Origin: Paracoccus sp. (in: a-proteobacteria)
GTDB lineage: Bacteria; Pseudomonadota; Alphaproteobacteria; Rhodobacterales; Rhodobacteraceae
Direction: 5' to 3'
DNA: 64,000 bases
NCBI GenBank assembly: GCA_030538425.1
Contig: JAUNTZ010000007.1
Span: 1-64,000, forward strand
Position numbers and translations under genes: made by a program. Below are positions 28,023-35,870 of the stretch, one piece after another; the first letter of the stretch is position 1; each line of letters starts with the position of its first letter. The notes under the pieces were generated by a model. The model saw nothing but the letters and a program-made list of their open reading frames with translations. It searched no databases and was not told the DNA's origin.

Positions 28023-28044
28023 AATTGTTTCAAAAGCAACAATT
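28023..28044. promoter_or_regulatory. Palindromic operator between fahA and marR
   Basis: Arms AATTGTT (28023-28029) and AACAATT (28038-28044) with an 8-nt spacer, a 22-bp palindrome of the size and TTG..CAA type bound by MarR dimers. It sits 30 bp before the regulator start and 69 bp before fahA, where it could control both. Confidence 0.65.
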
Positions 28045-28073
28045 AACCCCGACATCTGAGATTGACCTTGCCC

Positions 28074-28529
28074 ATGGATGACACCAGAGATTTCGACCTT
28101 GCCCGTTTTACCCCCTTTCGCCTTGCCCGTATCGCCGAACATCTGGGCAGCGAGGTCAGCGCGGTTTACCGCGCGCGCCATGGGATCGGGCGGGCGGAAT
28201 GGCGGGTTCTGGCGCATCTGGGGGCCAATGGCGCGAATACGGCGCGCGATCTTCAGGGGCTCACCGCGATGGACAAGGTCAAGGTCAGCCGCGCGGTGGC
28301 CGCGCTTGAGGCGCGCGGCTGGCTGCGGCGCAGGCTGGATGAGACGGACCGGCGGATCAGCCATCTGACGCTGACCGAGCAGGGCCAGGCGGTCTTTGCG
28401 GGTCTGGCGCCCGCCATGCTGCGGGCCGAGGCGCGGGCGATTGACGGGCTTGATGGGGCGCAAAAGGCGCGGCTGGGTGAGATGCTGGACGATCTGGAGC
28501 GGATTTTTGGGCTAGACGCCAAGCTCTGA
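28074..28529 (+). CDS. MarR family transcriptional regulator
   Basis: 151 aa. MarR layout: N-terminal dimer helix, VLAHLGANGANTARDLQGLTAMDKVKVSRAV as HTH, and wing RRRLDETDRRISHLTLTEQG. Placement opposite fahA suggests control of the tyrosine/homogentisate branch, which is inference. ATG 28074 used; an in-frame TTG at 28062 is less likely. Its last 18 bp overlap the convergent sulfotransferase gene. Confidence 0.87.
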   Translation: MDDTRDFDLARFTPFRLARIAEHLGSEVSAVYRARHGIGRAEWRVLAHLGANGANTARDLQGLTAMDKVKVSRAVAALEARGWLRRRLDETDRRISHLTLTEQGQAVFAGLAPAMLRAEARAIDGLDGAQKARLGEMLDDLERIFGLDAKL

Positions 28530-29546
28530 CAGCGCCGCCTCACCCGGCGCGCAGGCCGCGAGAAGGGCGCGGTGCTGAGCGGGCTCAAGCGCGGTCAGCC
28601 GCGAGGGCCGTGCCTGCGGCATCGCGGCGGCAGCGGCCAGCCATTCAGGCGGCGCCGCGCCCGCAATCGCATGACCCAGCCGCGCGGCCTGCGCATGGGG
28701 GTCTGCGATCAGCGCCTCATAGCGGATCATCTCGACGCGCGCGCCGCGCAGCCCCGCGACCCCGCGCTGCATCATCGCCGACCAGAACGCCCCGCAATCC
28801 TCAAGGTGTGGCGGGCGAGACAGGATATGGCGCAGCAAAGGCCCGCCAAGCCGCGCCAGCAGCGGCCAGACCGCGCCGCGCCCGAAATGGCGCCGGGGGT
28901 GGATCGGGTCCAGCAGGCCAAGCCCTTGTTTCCACATCCAGATTGCAGGCCAGCTTGGCTTATAGGCGCAAAGCGACAGCGCGGTATCCGCGCCCGCGCG
29001 CGTCAGCACGACCAGCCGCGCCTGAGGAAACATCCGCCGCAGCGTCGCCGCCGCCGCCATCGACCCGCCCGAGCGTTCCGCCCAGACGCGGCCCGCCGAG
29101 ACGTTACGGGGCGTGTGGCCGGTCAGCCGGTCAATTTCGGCAAAAAGCGCGGTATATTGCACCGATAGCGGGCGTTCGGGCCAATCGGGCACGATCCGCG
29201 ACAGCGCGTCGAAGACACGGTCGGGCTGATCGGTCAGATGCGGCAGGGTGATTGCCAGCAAGGGCGGGCAGTCGAACGGGTCGAACCGGCCAAGCCCCTG
29301 ATGATACAGGAATTCATCGGGCGCGATATCGGGATTGGCCAGCCTGCGCATCATCGGCGAGGGGCGCGAGAGGTGCCGCCACAGGTCGCGGCCTCCGATA
29401 ACGTCAGGGCGAAAGGCATGGGCGCCCAGGCTGACGAAGAACTCGGACAGGCTGAGGATGCCGGGATGGCTTCGCAGCATCCGCGAGATCAGCGTTGAGC
29501 CGCAACGCGCCGATCCCAGCAGCAAGGCGCCCTGCATCTCAGCCAT
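28512..29546 (-). CDS. Sulfotransferase family protein
   Basis: 344 aa. Begins with the PAPS 5'-phosphosulfate loop LLLGSARCGSTLISRML (residues 8-24). A 3'-phosphate segment is likely in LVVLTRAGADTALSLC. Typical of the broad sulfotransferase/Stf0-like families. It starts 8 bp inside the TetR gene (ATG-GC-TGA), so regulator and sulfotransferase are cotranscribed. Together with the divergent KAS III/SDR/MBL/ligase operon this suggests sulfation of a lipid or signal product; the acceptor is unknown. Confidence 0.8.
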   Translation of the reverse strand: MAEMQGALLLGSARCGSTLISRMLRSHPGILSLSEFFVSLGAHAFRPDVIGGRDLWRHLSRPSPMMRRLANPDIAPDEFLYHQGLGRFDPFDCPPLLAITLPHLTDQPDRVFDALSRIVPDWPERPLSVQYTALFAEIDRLTGHTPRNVSAGRVWAERSGGSMAAAATLRRMFPQARLVVLTRAGADTALSLCAYKPSWPAIWMWKQGLGLLDPIHPRRHFGRGAVWPLLARLGGPLLRHILSRPPHLEDCGAFWSAMMQRGVAGLRGARVEMIRYEALIADPHAQAARLGHAIAGAAPPEWLAAAAAMPQARPSRLTALEPAQHRALLAACAPGEAALSELGV

Positions 29547-30138
29547 GCTCGGCCGCCAGATCGTTCAGCATCCGCCGCACCATGTGACAGCCCAAAGCGG
29601 CCGGATCGGCGGTCGAGATCATGTCAAGGCGCCCATCGACCGACAGCGCCGCAACGCCGTGGATGGCGATGAACAGCTGTTCCGCCTCACGCCGGGCCGC
29701 TTGAGGGGGCAGGGCGGGCGCAATCGCCGAGACCTCAACCGCAATCTGGTCCAGAAGGCCAGAGATCGCGTCAAGATACCATTGCGGGAACTCGGGCGAG
29801 CGGCGCGGCCCGCCGAACAGGCCCTGAAACAGCGCCGGATTGGCGGTGACAAGTGTGAGATAGCCGGTCGCCAGAGCCTCAAGCCGGTCCGAGGGGCTGC
29901 CTTCAGGCAGGTTCGCGAACAGCGCGCCGATGCGGGCGAAATTGTCGCGATTCACCTCCCAAAGCACCTGCGAGAGGTTCTCAAACTGGTTGTAGATCGT
30001 GCCCGGCGTATAGCCGATTTCCGAAGCCAGCCTGCGCGCGGTCAGCGATTCCGGCCCGTCGGTTGCGATGATCCTGCGGGCGGCCTCTAGGATCTGAAGG
30101 CGCAGTTCTTCGGGGTCTTTGCGGGGACGGCGGGCCAT
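29539..30138 (-). CDS. TetR family transcriptional regulator
   Basis: 199 aa. N-terminal HTH LTARRLASEIGYTPGTIYNQFENL (residues about 28-51 in segments), preceded by EELRLQILEAARRIIA; the rest is a helical ligand-binding domain. Start at 30138 with AAGGA 6 nt upstream. Twin palindromes in the divergent promoter region are its probable operators, so it likely controls its own operon and the facing biosynthetic operon, released by a pathway product or fatty-acyl ligand (inference). Confidence 0.88.
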   Translation of the reverse strand: MARRPRKDPEELRLQILEAARRIIATDGPESLTARRLASEIGYTPGTIYNQFENLSQVLWEVNRDNFARIGALFANLPEGSPSDRLEALATGYLTLVTANPALFQGLFGGPRRSPEFPQWYLDAISGLLDQIAVEVSAIAPALPPQAARREAEQLFIAIHGVAALSVDGRLDMISTADPAALGCHMVRRMLNDLAAEHG

Positions 30139-30150
30139 GAGGATCCTTTC

Positions 30151-30163
30151 TGAACGCTGTTCA
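30151..30163. promoter_or_regulatory. TetR operator copy 1
   Basis: TGAACGCTGTTCA: 5-bp inverted arms TGAAC/GTTCA around 3 bp, 13 bp upstream of the tetR start codon. It matches copy 2 at 11 of 13 positions. Confidence 0.65.
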
Positions 30164-30170
30164 TTTATTC

Positions 30171-30198
30171 TTGACATAGGAGCGACTCGCTGTCAAAT
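30171..30198 (+). promoter_or_regulatory. Promoter of the KAS III-like operon
   Basis: TTGACA (30171-30176), 16-nt spacer, TCAAAT (30193-30198). The predicted start of transcription near 30205 coincides with operator copy 2, which explains repression. Confidence 0.5.
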
Positions 30199-30205
30199 CT
30201 GTAAC

Positions 30206-30218
30206 TGAACAGTGTTCA
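30206..30218. promoter_or_regulatory. TetR operator copy 2
   Basis: TGAACAGTGTTCA, the same 13-bp palindrome as copy 1, 55 bp away centre to centre. It overlaps the expected transcription start of the plus-strand operon, 17 bp upstream of its start codon. Confidence 0.68.
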
Positions 30219-30234
30219 CTAATAGGAGGACGCG

Positions 30235-31275
30235 ATGCAGATCACCGATATTCAACGCGAAGCGGGCCGCGCACAGGCTGCGCCGGTCGCTTTGGCCATT
30301 CGCGGGACGGGCGCCTATCTGCCCCGCCAGCGGCGCGATTCGCGCCAGATCGACGCGCGGCTGGGCTGGCCTTTGGGTGAGACCGCGCGGCGCTTCGGGA
30401 TCGAGGGGCGCTATGTCGCCGATGCCGGTGAAACCAGCTCGATGATGGGCGCGGTCGCGGCGGAGCGGGCCTTGCAGGCGGCGGGAGTCGGCGCGCGGGA
30501 TCTCGACCTCATTCTGGGCGCTTGCGGGGTGATGGAACAGCCGATCCCGTCCACCGCCGTGCTGATCCAGTCGCGGCTGGGGCTGGAGGGGACGGGGATT
30601 CCTGCCTATGACATCAACGCCACCTGCCTGTCTTTCGTGGCAGCACTTGATCATGCCGGGCTGATGATCGCGGCGGGGCGGGCGCGTCATGTGCTGATCG
30701 TCTCGGCGGATATCGCCTCGGTCGGGCTGGACTGGTCGCGCCCCGAGGGGGCGGCGATTTTCGGCGATGGCGCGGCGGCGGTGGTGCTGGGCCGCGCCGA
30801 TGAGGGTGAGGCCGCGCCCGCGCTGCTGGCCACGCGCATCGAGACCTATAGCGAGGGCCGCGAGGCCTGCGTTCTGGCCGCGGGCGGTACGCGGATCAAC
30901 CCGGCGCGCGGCATCGCGCCCTCGGACGCGCTGTTTCGCATGGACGGGCAGGCCGCCTTCCGCACCGCCTCGCGGCATCTGCCGCGTTTCGTGGCGCGGC
31001 TGCTGGCGGCCTCGGGGCTGCGGCGCGACGATCTGGATCTGGTCATCCCGCATCAGGCCAGTGCGCAGGCGCTTGACCACGCCGCAGCACTTCTGGGCTT
31101 TGACGACAGCCGGCTGATCAACATCTTTGCCCGCTGCGGGAACCAGATCGCCGCCTCGATCCCGATGGCCCTGCACGAAGCGGTCAGCACGGGGCGCCTC
31201 AAACGCGGGCAGAACGCGCTATTGATCGGCACCTCGGCGGGGGTCTCGCTGGGCGGCGCGGTGCTGCGTTACTGA
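30235..31275 (+). CDS. Beta-ketoacyl-ACP synthase III-like condensing enzyme (FabH/OleA-type)
   Basis: 346 aa thiolase-fold enzyme. Catalytic triad Cys131 (YDINATCLSFVAAL), His273 (LVIPHQAS) and Asn303 (CGNQIAASIP). Relatives condense an acyl thioester with malonyl-ACP (FabH), two acyl-CoAs (OleA) or anthraniloyl-CoA with malonyl units (PqsD). A strong AGGAGG-type SD and operon position after twin operators indicate an inducible accessory role, not housekeeping FabH. The SDR gene starts 11 bp downstream. Confidence 0.87.
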   Translation: MQITDIQREAGRAQAAPVALAIRGTGAYLPRQRRDSRQIDARLGWPLGETARRFGIEGRYVADAGETSSMMGAVAAERALQAAGVGARDLDLILGACGVMEQPIPSTAVLIQSRLGLEGTGIPAYDINATCLSFVAALDHAGLMIAAGRARHVLIVSADIASVGLDWSRPEGAAIFGDGAAAVVLGRADEGEAAPALLATRIETYSEGREACVLAAGGTRINPARGIAPSDALFRMDGQAAFRTASRHLPRFVARLLAASGLRRDDLDLVIPHQASAQALDHAAALLGFDDSRLINIFARCGNQIAASIPMALHEAVSTGRLKRGQNALLIGTSAGVSLGGAVLRY

Positions 31276-31286
31276 GGGAGGAGGCG

Positions 31287-32273
31287 ATGCGGGTTGCATT
31301 GGTGACAGGGGCCACGGGCTGTCTGGGGCAGGCGCTTTGCGCCGAGCTTGCCGCGCAAGGGGTTGAGCTACGGACCCTGTCGCGCCACGAGGGCGGGCGC
31401 CCGGATGCGCCGGTGGCGCGGCATCTGGCGATGGATCTGGGCGCCGCCCCGCCGCCCGCCGATATGCTGGAGGGCGTCGATGTGGTGTTCCATTGCGCGG
31501 CTCTGTCGTCGGCCTGGGGCCGGGCGGCGGAGTTCGAGGCCGCGAATATCGCCGCGACCCGCCATCTGCTTGAGGCTGCGCGTGAAGCGCGGGTGCCGCG
31601 CCTTGTCTTTGCCTCGACGCCAAGCATCTATATCAACGGTCAGGACCGGCTGACGGTTGCCGAGGACGCGGCCCTGCCACAGCAATTCCTGACCGATTAC
31701 GCCCGCACGAAATACGCCGCCGAAGAGGCCGTGCGCGCGGCCAACGGGCCGGATCTGACCACGGTGACGATCCGTCCGCGCGCGATTTACGGCAAGCATG
31801 ACCGCGCCCTGATGCCGCGCCTGCTGCGGGTGATGGAACGCGGGCCGGTGCCGCTGATCGGCGGTGGGCGGGCGCTCATCGACCCGACCCATAACAGCGA
31901 TGCCGCCCGCGCGATGGTGCTGGCCGCCCGCGCGCCCGGCCCTGTCGCGGGTGGGCGGGCCTATAACATCACCTCGGGCGAGGCGCTGCCCTTCGCCGAT
32001 CTGGTCGCCCGGCTGGCGGGCGCGCTGCACGTGCCGTTGCGGACCCGCGCGATGCCTTACTCTGTGGCGATGGGGCTTGCGCGGTTGCTGGAAGGGGCGC
32101 ACCGGGTGTTTCGCCCCTCGGTCGAGCCGCTCCTGACGCGCCATGCGGTTGCGGCGCTTGGGCTGTCGCTGACCTTGGACATCAGCGCGGCGCGGCGTGA
32201 TCTGTGCTATGCGCCTCAGGTCGGGCTGGCCGATGGGCTGGCGGATCTGGCGCGGATTTACCGCCATGATTAG
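31287..32273 (+). CDS. NAD(P)-dependent epimerase/reductase, extended SDR (3beta-HSD/OleD-like)
   Basis: 328 aa. Rossmann motif VTGATGCLGQAL (residues 6-17), FHCAALSSAWG, active-site Tyr138/Lys142 in TDYARTKYAAEE, then IRPRAIYGKHD. The 3beta-HSD-like C-terminal region suits keto reduction of a bulky beta-keto product, as OleD does. The next gene starts inside its last codons (ATG 32266), so the two are coupled. Confidence 0.85.
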   Translation: MRVALVTGATGCLGQALCAELAAQGVELRTLSRHEGGRPDAPVARHLAMDLGAAPPPADMLEGVDVVFHCAALSSAWGRAAEFEAANIAATRHLLEAAREARVPRLVFASTPSIYINGQDRLTVAEDAALPQQFLTDYARTKYAAEEAVRAANGPDLTTVTIRPRAIYGKHDRALMPRLLRVMERGPVPLIGGGRALIDPTHNSDAARAMVLAARAPGPVAGGRAYNITSGEALPFADLVARLAGALHVPLRTRAMPYSVAMGLARLLEGAHRVFRPSVEPLLTRHAVAALGLSLTLDISAARRDLCYAPQVGLADGLADLARIYRHD

Positions 32274-33087
32274 GCTGCGCCTCTTGCGGGTGGGGTCGTG
32301 CAGCGCGCCCGCGCGTCTAGCCCGACCGGGCGCGCGCGGGCGGGCGCGGTTTCCCGCGCTGATCGCGGTCATCTCGCATCCCGAGCGGGGCGAGATCCTG
32401 TTCGATACCGGCTATGGTCGCAGCTTTTTCGTCGCCACCGACCCATTTCCTGAACGCATCTATCGCTGGCTGACGCCCGTCTCGCTGCCTGAGGAGGAGG
32501 CGCTGCCGCAGCAACTCGCGCGGCTGGGCGTCACCCCCGATCTGGTCATCCTGTCGCATCTGCACGCAGATCACGTTGCGGGCCTGTTCGATCTGGAGCG
32601 GGTGCCGCAGGTCGTGACAAGTGGCGCGGCGCTTGATCATCTGGCGGCTCTGGGCCGGATCGGCGCGCTGCGGGCGGGTTGCCCCAAGGGGCTGCGCGAC
32701 CGTCTGCTGGCGGCGGGCATTGCGCGGATTGAGGCGCGGGCGCAGGCCGCGCTGCCCGAGTGCCTGCATGGGCTGGCCGCGACCGGGCATGATCTTCTGG
32801 GCGATGGCTCAATCCTGACGGTCGATCTGCCGGGGCATGGCACCGGACAGTTCGGCCTGTTCCTGCCCCGCACGCCGCACGGGCCGGTTCTGCTGGGCGC
32901 GGATGCGGCCTGGTCGATCGAGGCGCTGCGGCGCAACCACCCGCCGCCCCGCGCCGTGCTGGCGCAACTGGGCGATGCGGCGGCCTATCTGCGCAGCTTT
33001 GCCGCGCTGCACGACCTGCACCGGGCGCGGCCCGATATCGCGCTTTTGTTCAGCCATTGCCCGGAGGCTGAGACATGGGTGCGATGA
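32266..33087 (+). CDS. MBL-fold metallo-hydrolase
   Basis: 273 aa. Metallo-beta-lactamase fold with the metal motif SHLHADHVAG (His98, His100, Asp102, His103), first-strand LFDTGYG, and later PGHGTGQFGLF and LLGADAAW. Could be a lactonase, thioesterase or beta-lactone/ester hydrolase. By placement it would act on the product of the condensing enzyme and reductase. Start chosen at MIRLRLLRVG, overlapping the SDR stop; it overlaps the ligase gene by 13 bp. Confidence 0.83.
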   Translation: MIRLRLLRVGSCSAPARLARPGARGRARFPALIAVISHPERGEILFDTGYGRSFFVATDPFPERIYRWLTPVSLPEEEALPQQLARLGVTPDLVILSHLHADHVAGLFDLERVPQVVTSGAALDHLAALGRIGALRAGCPKGLRDRLLAAGIARIEARAQAALPECLHGLAATGHDLLGDGSILTVDLPGHGTGQFGLFLPRTPHGPVLLGADAAWSIEALRRNHPPPRAVLAQLGDAAAYLRSFAALHDLHRARPDIALLFSHCPEAETWVR

Positions 33088-34490
33088 TGCGGGCGGCTTC
33101 GGCTTTTGCGCGGACGCGGTGGGGTGCGGGCTTTGCCAGCCGCGCCGAGATCGACAAATGGCAGGCCCGCGCCATCGCGCGGTTCCGGCGCGAGGTCATG
33201 CCGCAATCGCCCTTTTATGCGGGCTTTGCGGGGCGATGGGACGAGTTGCCGGTGATGGACCGGGCGCAGATGATGGCTGCGTTCGACCGCATCAACACCG
33301 CCGGTCTGAGCCGCGCCGAGGCCGAGGCCATGGCGCGGGCCGCCGAGGGCGGGCCGGGCGCGGCGATGCGCGGCGATGTGGCGGCGGGTTTCTCGACCGG
33401 CACATCCGGCCATCGCGGGTTGTTTCTGACCAACCGGGCCGAGCGGCTGCTTTGGGCCGGCGTCATGCTGGGCCGGTTCTGGCCGTGCCCGCTGATCTCA
33501 CGCCAGCGGGTCGCGCTGATCCTGCGGGCGGATAACCGGCTCTATCATAGCCTTGGCAACCGTCTGGTGAGCTTCGATTTTTTCGACGTGACGCAGCCGA
33601 TTGCGGATCATCTGGCGCGGCTGGAACAGCTTGACCCCACGGTTCTGATCGGCCCGCCCTCGGCGCTTGTCGGGTTGGCGCGGGCGGGGTCGCGGCTGGC
33701 CCCGCGCGCGGTCATCTTTGGCGCGGAGGCGCATGAGCCGCAAGATCTGGATGCCATCCGCGCGGCCTTCGGCATCACCCCGCAGGTGGTCTATCAATGC
33801 ACCGAGGGCGTGCTTGGCTGGAGCTGCGCCCACGGTCGGATGCATCTGAATGAGCGGTTCATCCAGTTCGGGCGCGAGGTGATCGACGCGGGCTCGGGCG
33901 CTTTTGTCCCGCGCATCAGCGATTTCACGCGCCAGACGCTGCCGGTGCTGAACTACCGGCTGGACGATGTGCTTGTGCCTTACGACACGCCCTGTCCCTG
34001 CGGCTGCGCCTCAACCACGGTGCGGATCGAGGGACGCGAGAGGGACGCGCTGTTCTGGCCGGGCCGCGATGGCGGGCGGGCCTGGATCAGCGCGGCGGCG
34101 TTGCGCGATGCGGTGATGGCGGGCGGTGGGCGGGACTGGTCGGCACATCAGGATGCGGGCGGCCTGAGCGTGTGGCTGGATGGGCCGGGCCGGGGACCGG
34201 ATGGCCGCGCGGCGATGGCCGAGTCAGCAAGAGGCGCCGCGGCGATGGCTGGAGCCGGTGCAGCGGCTGTAACAGGTGCGGCGACGGGGACGGAACGCGA
34301 GGTCGTGACACACGCGCGCATCGACGCGGCGGAAACAGATGTGGTGCGGGAGATTGCGGCGCGGATTGGTGATCTGGCGCGGTCGCGCGGCGCGATCCCG
34401 CCGCCGGTCACGGTGAAGCAGGGCTTGCCGGTTCAGACCGAGATCAAGCGCCGTCGCGTGCAGGTGTTCGAGGCTGCGGGGTGGGGGTAG
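33075..34490 (+). CDS. Adenylate-forming enzyme, F390 synthetase/phenylacetate-CoA ligase-like
   Basis: 471 aa. Nucleotide loop FSTGTSGHRGLF (residues 106-117), LIGPPSALVGLA, VIFGAEAHEPQDL, and VYQCTEGVLGWSC, all typical of the PaaK/F390-synthetase branch of the ANL superfamily. A CPCGC cysteine cluster near residue 312 recalls the zinc site of some relatives. An Ala/Gly-rich stretch near 34214-34300 interrupts the C-terminal domain. Expected to activate a carboxylic acid as adenylate, then thioester or lactone. Last gene of the four-gene operon. Confidence 0.83.
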   Translation: MGAMMRAASAFARTRWGAGFASRAEIDKWQARAIARFRREVMPQSPFYAGFAGRWDELPVMDRAQMMAAFDRINTAGLSRAEAEAMARAAEGGPGAAMRGDVAAGFSTGTSGHRGLFLTNRAERLLWAGVMLGRFWPCPLISRQRVALILRADNRLYHSLGNRLVSFDFFDVTQPIADHLARLEQLDPTVLIGPPSALVGLARAGSRLAPRAVIFGAEAHEPQDLDAIRAAFGITPQVVYQCTEGVLGWSCAHGRMHLNERFIQFGREVIDAGSGAFVPRISDFTRQTLPVLNYRLDDVLVPYDTPCPCGCASTTVRIEGRERDALFWPGRDGGRAWISAAALRDAVMAGGGRDWSAHQDAGGLSVWLDGPGRGPDGRAAMAESARGAAAMAGAGAAAVTGAATGTEREVVTHARIDAAETDVVREIAARIGDLARSRGAIPPPVTVKQGLPVQTEIKRRRVQVFEAAGWG

Positions 34491-34662
34491 GCCACGCGAG
34501 CTGTCGCCATGTCGCCGACGAAACTGCGCTCTGGATGGTCGTGCTTGCCGATCTGCTCGGCGAGATCACGGTGTTGCTGGCCGATATTGCAGGGCGTTAG
34601 GATAGTTCACCGCTTTCTTGCCGAAAGGTGTTGAGGCCGTGGGGGCGGCGCTGCGCGTCGCC
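34491..34662. other. Intergenic segment with an ORF remnant
   Basis: 172 bp between convergent genes. A short open stretch ends in LLGEITVLLADIAGR at a TAG near 34600 with no convincing start; it may be a decayed gene piece. No terminator hairpin with T-run was found. Confidence 0.3.
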
Positions 34663-35352
34663 CTAGCCCTCAGGCTCTGTGATGCGCAGATCAAGCGGGG
34701 GAAGCCCGTCGATCTCGCCATGCAGCTTTGCGCCGGGGCTGACCGGCCCCACGCCCGCGGGCGTTCCGGTCATAATCAGGTCGCCCGGCCCGAGATGATA
34801 GTAATGCGACAGGTCCGCGATCAGCTCAGACAGGGACCAGACCATATCCGAGAGCAGCCCCTGCTGACGCATCTTGCCGTCAACGCTCAGCGTGATCTGC
34901 TGTGTCGCCGGGGTGAACTCGCGCGAGAGGGGCGCGATCACCGCGCTGCCTTCGAAATCCTTGGCCGTGGACCAGGGGCGGCGCTTGTCCTTGGCGCGGG
35001 CTTGCAGGTCGCGGCGGGTCATGTCCAGACCGACCGCATAGCCGTAAACCAGCCCCGCCGCGGCCTCGGGCGTGGCGCGAAAAGCGGCGGCACCAAGGGC
35101 CGCGACCAGTTCGACCTCGTGATGCAGCTCCGAGGTTCCGGGCGGATAGGGCAGGCTGCCGCCCGAGGGCCAAAGCGCAAGCGGCGATTTGGTGAAATAG
35201 AACGGGGCCTCACGGTCCACCTCGGCGCCCATTTCGGCGGCATGGGCGGCATAGTTGCGGCCCACGCAGAAGATGCGCCGCACCGGATAGGAACCACCCT
35301 GCGCGACCGGCAGGCTGGGCCATGCGGGCGCATCAAAGACCATGTTGCCCAT
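34663..35352 (-). CDS. Fumarylacetoacetate hydrolase family protein
   Basis: 229 aa single-domain FAH-fold protein. Metal-site motifs FCVGRNYAAHAAEMG, FYFTKSPLALW, LHHEVELVAALG and DLIMTGTPAGVGPV. Such proteins act as acylpyruvate hydrolases, oxaloacetate decarboxylases or in aromatic catabolism; the sequence does not decide. The ATG at 35352 overlaps the upstream stop (TGATG); an alternative ATG is at 35343. Distinct from fahA at 26743-27954. Confidence 0.88.
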   Translation of the reverse strand: MGNMVFDAPAWPSLPVAQGGSYPVRRIFCVGRNYAAHAAEMGAEVDREAPFYFTKSPLALWPSGGSLPYPPGTSELHHEVELVAALGAAAFRATPEAAAGLVYGYAVGLDMTRRDLQARAKDKRRPWSTAKDFEGSAVIAPLSREFTPATQQITLSVDGKMRQQGLLSDMVWSLSELIADLSHYYHLGPGDLIMTGTPAGVGPVSPGAKLHGEIDGLPPLDLRITEPEG

Positions 35353-35771
35353 CAGACGCGATGCCGGACGGTGGCCGACAGCTCGATCGCGGCGGCGTGG
35401 AGGCGCGGAATCGCAAGCTGTTCGCGGATCTCGGCCAGCAATTCGGCCTCAACCTCGTTCAGCCGCCCGTCCGCCGCCGCCACGTCGCAGGCAAGCGCAT
35501 AGGCGGTCTCGAACAGGCGCTCGGGCAGGGCCTCACGGATCAGGCCGAACAGGGCGTCCAGCCCGTCCTCTTCCTCAAACAGAGTGATCACGGTTTGCGA
35601 CACGGCGCGGATGCGGTCGATGTCATAGCTGGCAAAGATGGGCGTGTGGTTCACCATCCGCTCAATCGCCAGCAATTCCACCGTGCGCAGGTTCAGATCC
35701 GAGGCCGAGACCGCGACCATCACCGCGACAAGCGCGTCGCAATCCGAAAAAGACGGCATATCCGAAGTCAT
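35352..35771 (-). CDS. TerB-like helical protein
   Basis: 139 aa, all-helical and acidic. FETAYALACDVAAADGRLNEVEAE is the TerB/DjlA-like segment with a DG-xLxxxE metal-type motif, near residue 100. Named after tellurite resistance, but most TerB-like proteins have unknown roles. Start MTSDMPSF taken for the AGGGGG SD about 9 nt upstream. Coupled to the FAH-family gene. Confidence 0.72.
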   Translation of the reverse strand: MTSDMPSFSDCDALVAVMVAVSASDLNLRTVELLAIERMVNHTPIFASYDIDRIRAVSQTVITLFEEEDGLDALFGLIREALPERLFETAYALACDVAAADGRLNEVEAELLAEIREQLAIPRLHAAAIELSATVRHRV

Positions 35772-35870
35772 GGCGATTTCCCCCTTTGCCCCCCTTTGAT
35801 GGGCCAAGATTATTGACCATTGGGCGGGGTTTCAATATCGCGGGCGCGACAATCGAACGGAGTATTCCCC

